Of a DNA stretch of 64,000 nucleotides, positions 57,885 through 64,000 are shown in pieces. Every line of letters begins with the position of its first letter. Positions within the stretch are counted from its first letter, which is position 1. The stretch is from Chlamydiales bacterium (GTDB taxonomy: Bacteria; Chlamydiota; Chlamydiia; Chlamydiales; Simkaniaceae). Made by a program: the position numbers and the translations under genes. The notes under the pieces were generated by a model. That model ran no database searches. It saw only the letters and a list, made by a program, of their open reading frames with translations, and was not told the DNA's origin. The stretch spans positions 62,001 through 126,000 of the forward strand of contig JACKPO010000005.1 of NCBI GenBank assembly GCA_024233515.1. Reading direction: 5' to 3'.

Positions 57885-58976
57885 GTGAGAAGTATTCAGC
57901 TCAAAGAAATGACCAAATCCCAAGAAGAGGGAATGGTTCTTAATAAAGTTAATTTGACGATCCCTGCAGGGGAATTCTTTGCCCTTTTGGGACCCAGCGG
58001 GTGCGGAAAAACAACCCTCCTTAGACTCATTGCAGGGTTTGAGAAGCCCGACAGCGGTATCATTTATCTTGGAAACACCGATATCACCAATCTCCCTGTC
58101 AACAAGCGGAAAATCAATATCGTCTTTCAAAATTATGCTTTATTCCCCCACCTGAATGTCTTCAATAACGTTGCCTACAGCCTCATCATTCAAAAGATCC
58201 CTAAAGATGAGATCGAACAACGAGTTATCAAAATTTTAAAAGCCTTCCACTTAGAAAATCATATTTTTAAATATCCTTCGCAGCTATCGGGAGGACAACA
58301 ACAACGGGTTGCTCTTGCACGCGCAATCATCAACGAACCCGAAGTCCTCCTTCTCGATGAGCCCCTTGCGGCTCTCGATTTTAAACTCCGTGAGAAGATG
58401 CTCGTCGAGTTGATCGACCTCCAAGCAAAGCTAAAGACTACCTTCGTCTATGTCACCCATGATCAGTTTGAGGCGCTCACCGTCGCTGACCATATGGCCA
58501 TCATGAACCATGACGGAGAAATCGAACAGATTGGAACTCCGAAAGAGATTTATGAATTTCCCGTTTCAAGTTTCGTCGCAAAATTTGTGGGAACAACTAA
58601 TATCCTGAATGGAACGCTCCATAATCTTGAGACCGACCCTGAAATCGACGTTCCCCATATGGGACGCTTTCATGTTTATATCCCCCAGAGGAAGGAGTGG
58701 ATGCAAGAAGGGTGCGAGGCAGCCATGAGTCTCCGCCCTGAAAAAATCTTCATCTCTAAAAAGCCTGTGGAAAATTTCTCGAATACTCTAACAGGGGTCG
58801 TCTCACAGATCGTTTACCATGGCCGCTCCACACAATACAATGTGATCATCAACAACCAATTTAAACTCCAAGTCTTTGAGCAAAACGAAGAACATTTTGT
58901 TCATGAGGATATCGACTATGATGATGAGGTCTACCTCTACTGGCAGGTGAAAAACGCCTTGCTTTTGGAGGAGTAA
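57885..58976 (+). CDS. potA: Spermidine/putrescine-type ABC transporter ATPase
   Basis: 363 residues from GTG 57885, with GGAGG four bases upstream; an in-frame TTG at 57861 is less likely. Walker A GPSGCGKTT (about 36-44), signature LSGGQQQRVALARA (about 131), Walker B LLLDEP (about 155), switch His in VTHDQFEAL; the C-terminal TOBE region (about 240-363) fits PotA. It powers uptake through PotB and PotC, which follow directly. The polyamine assignment is by similarity; no binding protein is encoded nearby. Confidence 0.88.
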   Translation: MRSIQLKEMTKSQEEGMVLNKVNLTIPAGEFFALLGPSGCGKTTLLRLIAGFEKPDSGIIYLGNTDITNLPVNKRKINIVFQNYALFPHLNVFNNVAYSLIIQKIPKDEIEQRVIKILKAFHLENHIFKYPSQLSGGQQQRVALARAIINEPEVLLLDEPLAALDFKLREKMLVELIDLQAKLKTTFVYVTHDQFEALTVADHMAIMNHDGEIEQIGTPKEIYEFPVSSFVAKFVGTTNILNGTLHNLETDPEIDVPHMGRFHVYIPQRKEWMQEGCEAAMSLRPEKIFISKKPVENFSNTLTGVVSQIVYHGRSTQYNVIINNQFKLQVFEQNEEHFVHEDIDYDDEVYLYWQVKNALLLEE

Positions 58977-58980
58977 AGTC

Positions 58981-59868
58981 ATGTATGCGCTGTTTCATAA
59001 ACTCCAGAGGAAAACAAGAGATGAGAGTCCCTTTGCCATTGGATCACCAGCACTGATTTGGCAAATCGTCTTCTTCTATCTCCCCCTTCTTCTGATGACG
59101 ATCAGCAGCATTTTTATCCTCACAGAAGAGGGAGGGATCAAAGGGCTCACCTTCCAAAACTTCTCTCCTCTTTTCTCAAAAACCCATCTTTCCATTATTT
59201 TCAGCTCGATCTCCCTGGCTCTTTCTACTGCTTTTCTCTCTCTCCTTATCGCCTACCCACTTGCCCACTTCATTGCCTTTAAAGGGGGGCGCTATAAAAC
59301 CCTCATGCTTTTTTTTCTGATCGTCCCGTTTTGGACCAACTTCCTTCTTCACGTGTACGCATGGTTTTTTGTTCTTGAAAGGGAAGGGTTTCTGAATACC
59401 CTCCTCCTTAACTTTGGCCTGATTCAGCAGCCGATCCACTTTTTAAACTCTCTTTTTGCTGTCATGCTCATGATGATTTACTGCTATCTCCCTTTTATGG
59501 TCTTACCGATTTTTTCGAGTTTAGAGCGATTTGATCGTCGCCTCTTAGAAGCTTCAACCGACTTAGGAGCTCCCTGGAAAACCACCTTCCGCAAGGTGAT
59601 GCTCCCCCTAACCCTTCCCGCCATTCGTGCTGGTTTTTTCCTCGTCTTTATCCCCTCTTTTGGTGAATTTATTATCCCTGAACTCATGGGAGGAGATAAA
59701 CGGTACTTTGTGGGAAATGTCGTCTCTCAATACGTTCTGGGCGATGAAACAGGAGGAATGGGGGCAGCCTTTATGGTCCTCAGTTGCCTTTCCCTTATTG
59801 TCACTGTCATGCTGATTTACCTTGGCTTTAGAAAAATGAGCACATTGCTCCTAAAGGGAATGAAATGA
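58981..59868 (+). CDS. potB: Spermidine/putrescine-type ABC transporter permease
   Basis: 295 residues, about six membrane helices, with the binding-protein-dependent permease EAA loop in the form EASTDLGAPWKTTFRKVMLP (about 190-210). With PotC it forms the inner-membrane channel energised by PotA. Starts four bases after the potA stop and ends with an ATGA overlap to potC, so the three are one operon. Confidence 0.88.
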   Translation: MYALFHKLQRKTRDESPFAIGSPALIWQIVFFYLPLLLMTISSIFILTEEGGIKGLTFQNFSPLFSKTHLSIIFSSISLALSTAFLSLLIAYPLAHFIAFKGGRYKTLMLFFLIVPFWTNFLLHVYAWFFVLEREGFLNTLLLNFGLIQQPIHFLNSLFAVMLMMIYCYLPFMVLPIFSSLERFDRRLLEASTDLGAPWKTTFRKVMLPLTLPAIRAGFFLVFIPSFGEFIIPELMGGDKRYFVGNVVSQYVLGDETGGMGAAFMVLSCLSLIVTVMLIYLGFRKMSTLLLKGMK

Positions 59869-60647
59869 GAAAAGGATTATTAGGGAAATTTGGATCGTTT
59901 ACAATCGTTGGGTTTTCCTACCTCTTTCTCTATCTCCCCATCTTGATTTTGATCGTCTTCTCTTTCAACACAAAACATTTTCCCGCACCTTGGGATCAAT
60001 TTACGTTTAAGTGGTACCACGAACTCTTTAACTCCTCTTCTCTCTGGCGTTCATTTTTCAACTCCCTTTTTGTCGCTTGTATCTCGACCTCTCTTTCTTT
60101 GCTCATGGGAATCACCCTTATTTTTTTCCGCGCGCAAGGTGGACGGATTCAAAAAGCCCTCCCTCTTTTTTACGGCAACTTGATCATTCCTGAGACAATG
60201 CTTGCGATCAGCCTCCTCAGCTACTTCACTCTCTTCAAAATTGAACTCGGGATGCCAACTCTCATCGTCGCTCACACCGTTTTAGGACTAGGATTTGTCA
60301 TTCCGATCCTCTATACCCGCTACCAAGAACTTGACCAACGCCTAACGGAGGCCTCTGAGGTGCTTGGTGCAACCCCCTTCCAAACCTTCTATAAGATTAC
60401 CCTTCCTCTCCTCCGCCCTACTCTTCTGGCCACAGGACTTCTCATCTTCATCCTCTCCTTCGACGACTTTATCCTCTCCTATTTCTGCGCAGGGACAAAG
60501 ATCCAAACCCTCTCTCTCTACCTCCTCTCCATGCTCCGCTCGGGCATCTCTCCCATCGTCAATGCCCTCTCAACGATCCTCCTTCTCCTTAGCGCCCTTC
60601 TCGTCATGCTCTTCTTCTCTCCCAAAATCCGCACCCGCATCCTCTAA
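59865..60647 (+). CDS. potC: Spermidine/putrescine-type ABC transporter permease
   Basis: 260 residues, about six membrane helices, EAA loop EASEVLGATPFQTFYKITLP (about 165-185). Pairs with PotB. The normal fourth gene, potD for the periplasmic binding protein, is absent: after 60647 come two MFS transporter genes. No intrinsic terminator is visible between potC and the first of them. Confidence 0.88.
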   Translation: MRKGLLGKFGSFTIVGFSYLFLYLPILILIVFSFNTKHFPAPWDQFTFKWYHELFNSSSLWRSFFNSLFVACISTSLSLLMGITLIFFRAQGGRIQKALPLFYGNLIIPETMLAISLLSYFTLFKIELGMPTLIVAHTVLGLGFVIPILYTRYQELDQRLTEASEVLGATPFQTFYKITLPLLRPTLLATGLLIFILSFDDFILSYFCAGTKIQTLSLYLLSMLRSGISPIVNALSTILLLLSALLVMLFFSPKIRTRIL

Positions 60648-60740
60648 TAGGGTGCATCACCCAAATATACTATACGTAATTATTCCTTGAAAAATATGCG
60701 TAAGGGGTTGATAAGAGGTAGAAGTGAGGACCATTCTTTG

Positions 60741-61964
60741 ATGCAGAAACGGACGAAAACTCTCTTAACCATCTACTTCGCCTACTTCCTTGATTACTTT
60801 GGGTATGCGATTGTTTTTGGGGTCTTCGGGCCGCTGATGCTGACCCCTGAAATGGGGATGTTTCCTCCTGAAACCAGTCTAAAAATGCGTAATCTAGCGC
60901 TGGCGATTCTCTTTGCGATCTTTCCTCTGATGCAGCTGATTTGCGCCCCTCTTTTTGGAGATTTTGCCGATCACTTTGGACGGAAGAAAACGTTTGTTAT
61001 TCTCAACATTGGAGCAACAGTCGGATACTTTCTATCAGGGCTTGCTATTCTCTCTCATCATTTTCCTCTTCTTCTCCTCAGTCGCTTTCTGACGGGTGTT
61101 TTTTCGAGTAATCGAACCATTTGTATGGCTTCCCTTTCTGATCTTTCCCATGATGAAAAATCCCGCTCAAAAGCTTATGGGGTCATTGCCACTCTAGGAG
61201 GGGTCAGTTGGATTGTTTCGATGCTTGTAGGTGGCTTTTTTGCAAAGCATCTCAGCCCTGCCATTCCCTTCTGGATCACAACTGGTTTTTCTCTTTTAAG
61301 CTTGCTCATGGTTATTCTCTTCTTCGGGGAAACCCTTGCTTCTAAAGAAGCCTTCACTTTTGATCCCTTCAAAGGATTGAAAAACATTGCCTCTTGCTTC
61401 ACGATTCAAGGGATGGGGCGCCTCTACTGTTATTACCTCTTCATGATGATGGGATGGGGAATCAATCTTTTGTGGCTCAACCCCTACACCCTCTCCCGCT
61501 ACGATGCTTCCCATGATCTGTTATTTACCCTTCTTGCCTCAACGGGAGTGATGTGGTCATTAGGAAGTTTTGTGATTAATAAGCTCCTCCTCAAAAAGTT
61601 CCACGCAGAGACCATTGCAAAAATTGGCAGCGTGGGTCTGATTGTGATTTTTGCTCTGTGTGGGATGATCACCTTCTTCCCGGCCTTTGCGACTCTTGCC
61701 CTCCTTGCCTCCATTTTCGGCGCACTCGCCTGGACCAATGCGCTTAGTTCCATCTCCCTCAATGCTCCAGAAGATGTCCAAGGAAAAGTCATGGGAATTT
61801 CCCAATCGTTCGGCTCTATCTCTCTCCTTTTTGCCCCTCTTATTGCAGGAACCATCGCAGGTGTCAATCTATCCTATGTCTATCCAGCAGCAGCCCTGCT
61901 CGTTACCATTTCAATTGCTATCTTAAGCCTTAGTGCAAGGAAACGTTATGAGCCAAAAGTTTAA
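60741..61964 (+). CDS. MFS transporter, 12-helix type
   Basis: 407 residues from ATG 60741 (GAGGA upstream); the frame opens at 60687, but MQKRTKTLLTIYFAYFLDYF aligns with the N-terminus of the next paralogue. The loop 2-3 motif is GDFADHFGRKKTF, and helix 5 and loop 8-9 regions are MFS-like (DHA1/TetA group). Substrate unknown. GISQSFGSISLLFAP in helix 11 is shared with the next gene. Tandem duplicate of that gene; stop overlaps it by 17 bases. Confidence 0.85.
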   Translation: MQKRTKTLLTIYFAYFLDYFGYAIVFGVFGPLMLTPEMGMFPPETSLKMRNLALAILFAIFPLMQLICAPLFGDFADHFGRKKTFVILNIGATVGYFLSGLAILSHHFPLLLLSRFLTGVFSSNRTICMASLSDLSHDEKSRSKAYGVIATLGGVSWIVSMLVGGFFAKHLSPAIPFWITTGFSLLSLLMVILFFGETLASKEAFTFDPFKGLKNIASCFTIQGMGRLYCYYLFMMMGWGINLLWLNPYTLSRYDASHDLLFTLLASTGVMWSLGSFVINKLLLKKFHAETIAKIGSVGLIVIFALCGMITFFPAFATLALLASIFGALAWTNALSSISLNAPEDVQGKVMGISQSFGSISLLFAPLIAGTIAGVNLSYVYPAAALLVTISIAILSLSARKRYEPKV

Positions 61965-63189
61965 TCTCTCTCTCCTCCCGGTCTATTTTGTCTTGTTCAT
62001 CGATAATTTTGCGTTCTCGGTGATCTTTGCCATCTTTGGCCCCCTCTTTGTCGATCCTAGCTTTGGGTTCATTTCGGCTGGAACAAGTGATGTTGCACGG
62101 AATTTAATGCTCGGAACGGCCCTCGCTTTTTACCCTCTTGGGCAACTTATTGGAGCTCCCTTAATTGGAGATATTGCTGATCAATTTGGTCGAAAAAAGG
62201 CCTTTTATATCACCATCCTTGGTGCCGCCTGCGGGATTACCCTCACTGGATTCAGTATCTTTACTCACAGCTTTATTTTTCTCATCTTAACCCGTCTTGC
62301 AACCGGTTTTTTTGCTGGAAACCTCAGCATTTGCCTTGCCTCAATCGCCGATCTTTCTCCAGACGAAAAAACACGCGCCAAAAACTTCTCTATGATTATT
62401 ATCGTGACCGGATGTAGCTGGATGCTTGCCATCCTTTCAGGAGGGTTTTTCTCGAACCGCTCCTTTTCAGAACACTTTAGCCCTGCTCTCCCCTTCTTCA
62501 TCACAACTGTCCTCTTTGTGATCACCTTTCTTGGAATCCATCTCTTTTTCAGAGAGACCCATAAAACAGAGAAAAAGTTTCATATCGATATTCTTCAAGG
62601 AGCTCGCGATGTCGTCAAAGCTTTCGAATACAAAAACCTCAAGATTCTCTATATCATCTACATGTTCTGGATCTTAGGATGGGGTATCGCCTTCCAATGG
62701 TATAGCCCAACCGCGATCCAAGAGTTTCGTACCAAACCGATCGATGTCAATTGGGGTCTTTTTATCGTCGGCTTTACCTGGATTTTTGGGGGTTACTTCG
62801 TCAACAACTTCCTTGTGAAAAGATACCACGCTCGTCCTCTTATTGTGATAGGGAATGCCATGATCACTCTTTGTCTTCTAGGGATGTTCCTTGCTGAATC
62901 GTTTGGTCCCTTTGCCCTCTTCTTTGGCCTGGGAACGATTCCTGCAGCCTTTGCATGGCCCAACATCCTTAACTTGATCTCAATTAATGCCCCTGAGAAC
63001 ATTCAAGGGAAGATCATGGGAATCAGCCAATCCTTCCAATCGGCAGGCTTTATCTTTGCCACAATCATTGGAGGAATCACCGCCGCTCTGAGCCTTAAAT
63101 CGATCTACTTTTTTGCGATGTTCTTCGTCTTTGTGAGTTTTGTCCTCATCCTCATAAAACACTTAAAGATAAAAAAAGCCGCCCCTTAA
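61948..63189 (+). CDS. MFS transporter, tandem paralogue of the preceding gene
   Basis: 413 residues from ATG 61948, with AAGGA seven bases upstream; an in-frame GTG at 61933 would deepen the overlap. Twelve helices, loop 2-3 motif GDIADQFGRKKAF, and the shared block NAPENIQGKIMGISQSF (about 350). About half the residues look the same as in its partner by eye, so the duplication is old. Two such proteins in tandem could be separate transporters or, less likely, a heterodimer. The stop codon lies inside a terminator hairpin. Confidence 0.85.
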   Translation: MSQKFNLSLLPVYFVLFIDNFAFSVIFAIFGPLFVDPSFGFISAGTSDVARNLMLGTALAFYPLGQLIGAPLIGDIADQFGRKKAFYITILGAACGITLTGFSIFTHSFIFLILTRLATGFFAGNLSICLASIADLSPDEKTRAKNFSMIIIVTGCSWMLAILSGGFFSNRSFSEHFSPALPFFITTVLFVITFLGIHLFFRETHKTEKKFHIDILQGARDVVKAFEYKNLKILYIIYMFWILGWGIAFQWYSPTAIQEFRTKPIDVNWGLFIVGFTWIFGGYFVNNFLVKRYHARPLIVIGNAMITLCLLGMFLAESFGPFALFFGLGTIPAAFAWPNILNLISINAPENIQGKIMGISQSFQSAGFIFATIIGGITAALSLKSIYFFAMFFVFVSFVLILIKHLKIKKAAP

Positions 63190-63203
63190 AGGGAGCGGCT
63201 TTT
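63174..63203. terminator. Bidirectional Rho-independent terminator
   Basis: Stem AAAAGCCGC-CCCT / AGGG-GCGGCTTTT with one bulged base and a three-base loop. T-rich on both strands (stronger for the minus strand), it serves both the MFS operon and acpP, which converge here. Confidence 0.85.
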
Positions 63204-63225
63204 CTCTAGAGAAACGATCTTGCTC

Positions 63226-63468
63226 TTAGTTTGCAGCAACTTTCTTTTCGTTGACAAACTTAATGACATCTCCAACTGTACGAAGCTTCTCAGCTTCCCC
63301 TTCAGAGATCTCAAATCCAAACTTCTCTTCGAAGGTCATGATTAGCTCAGTAAGATCTAGAGAGTCTGCGTTGAGATCTTCAACGAAAGACTTCTCAGCG
63401 TTTACTTCTGAAGCATCTACTCCAAGCTGTTCAACAATAATATCAATCACTTCTTGTTCTACTGACAT
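63226..63468 (-). CDS. acpP: Acyl carrier protein
   Basis: 80 residues, acidic, four-helix type. The phosphopantetheine attachment Ser lies in the DSL motif (FVEDLNADSLDLTELI, Ser at about 37). It carries growing acyl chains in type II fatty acid synthesis and supplies acyl groups for lipid A acylation; acpS in this window activates it. Follows fabG by about 50 bases on the same strand, as in most bacteria. Confidence 0.96.
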   Translation of the reverse strand: MSVEQEVIDIIVEQLGVDASEVNAEKSFVEDLNADSLDLTELIMTFEEKFGFEISEGEAEKLRTVGDVIKFVNEKKVAAN

Positions 63469-63517
63469 AAAGCAAAATTCCTTTTTTCAAACATGTTTAA
63501 AAACTTAACAATAAATT

Positions 63518-64000
63518 TTATGCAATCATCCCCCCGTCTACAGTGAGCACCTGTCCAGTGATATAGTCAGACATGTGGCTCGCTAGAAAGACAGCGGCAT
63601 GTGCGATTTCTTTCGGATTCCCTAGGCGTCCCATAGGAACCCGCTTTAAAATTCCTTCTCGTTGCTGCTCATTTAACACATTGGTCATCGGGGTTTCGAA
63701 AAACCCAGGTGCAATACAATTGACGTTGATATTGCGCGCCCCAAGCTCTTTTGCAAGGGAACGTGTAAACCCAACCATTCCGAGTTTAGAAGCAGAATAA
63801 TTAACTTGACCAGGATTTCCTGTCAAGCCAATGACAGAGGTTACATTGATAATTTTCCCTTTTCGCGCCTTCATCATCGGGCGAACAAGAGCATGACTTA
63901 AGTTATAGACCGATTTCAGGTTGGTATTCATCACCTGATCCCAATCCTCTTCCGACATCTTCATGAAAAGACCATCGCGGGTGATCCCTGCGCAGTTAAT
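63518..64000 (-). CDS. fabG: 3-oxoacyl-[acyl-carrier-protein] reductase (N-terminus outside window)
   Basis: The frame is open to the window edge, giving the last 160 residues. INCAGITRDGLFMKM at the edge is the NNAG region of short-chain dehydrogenases, here with Cys for the second Asn. Catalytic Ser and Tyr-Lys are in VTSVIG and NYSASKLG. The C-terminal IAPGFFETPM and YITGQVLTVDGGM are typical of FabG. It reduces 3-oxoacyl-ACP with NADPH. The internal ATG at 63964 is not the true start. Upstream of acpP in an operon. Confidence 0.94.
   Translation of the reverse strand: MNCAGITRDGLFMKMSEEDWDQVMNTNLKSVYNLSHALVRPMMKARKGKIINVTSVIGLTGNPGQVNYSASKLGMVGFTRSLAKELGARNINVNCIAPGFFETPMTNVLNEQQREGILKRVPMGRLGNPKEIAHAAVFLASHMSDYITGQVLTVDGGMIA

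Noticed and set aside
1..64000. CRISPR array, prophage, insertion-sequence transposase or integrase
   Set aside because: No regularly spaced direct repeats and no recognisable transposase, integrase or phage structural gene were seen on either strand.

Overview
This window looks like chromosome from a chlamydia-like bacterium (phylum Chlamydiota), most probably close to Simkania (Simkaniaceae). No database search was possible, so this rests on three observations. (1) Gene pairs match chlamydial gene order as I remember it: dacA next to cydAB with the lipid A acyltransferase close by, pyk next to uvrA, ssb-pepA, acpS near trxB, acpP-fabG. (2) UvrA is a tandem fused double protein of 1872 residues, a chlamydial trait. 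(3) There are six MOMP-like / Lpg1974-type porins in two clusters, and Simkania is known for a large expansion of such proteins. No rRNA, tRNA or CRISPR array was seen; the only RNA gene recognised is the small SRP RNA (ffs).

Layout. 1-4.1 kb: three tandem porin genes, the first cut by the window edge. 4.2-11.8 kb: cydAB divergent from an overlapping operon dacA - YbbR/CdaR-like - GT4 glycosyltransferase - lipid A acyltransferase - rsmE (c-di-AMP synthesis and LPS assembly). 11.5-17 kb: an opposite-strand hypothetical gene running into rsmE, pyruvate kinase with an extra C-terminal domain, and an autotransporter with eight HAF-like passenger repeats. 17-22.6 kb: double uvrA. 22.6-27 kb: accessory region with two P-loop ATPase/PD-(D/E)XK-like genes, ffs and a beta-barrel. 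27-36 kb: two very large proteins of unknown function (one interrupted by an in-frame TAG) around mazG. 36-43 kb: Nudix, BioD-like/DRTGG protein, XRE regulator, heptosyltransferase, POT transporter, rluA-type synthase, pepA, ssb. 43-47.5 kb: second porin cluster with a recent 286-bp duplication or conversion tract. 47.5-58 kb: hypothetical, lgt, rlmH, lipoprotein, PIN-TRAM protein, acpS, a third ATPase, barrel, trxB. 58-64 kb: potABC without potD, two tandem MFS transporters, acpP and partial fabG.

The most unusual signal is long inverted repeats in two size classes. Four elements of 161-164 bp (26940, 37465, 44713, 50731) have unrelated end sequences, yet each folds end to end into one hairpin with its apical stem at or within about 1.5 bp of the centre. 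Three shorter ones (61-68 bp; at 24080, 25792 and 55935) each lie immediately upstream of, or at the start of, a P-loop ATPase carrying a C-terminal PD-(D/E)XK-like motif. One contains the -35 box of a perfect consensus promoter; another has TTGACA exactly at its centre. I propose these ATPase-plus-palindrome units as candidate self-regulating or mobile modules.

Other points: several genes (dacA, mazG, lgt, the second ATPase) lack a Shine-Dalgarno sequence and have a -10-like box 7-9 bases before the start codon, suggesting leaderless transcripts. Overlapping ATGA/TAATG junctions join most operon neighbours.
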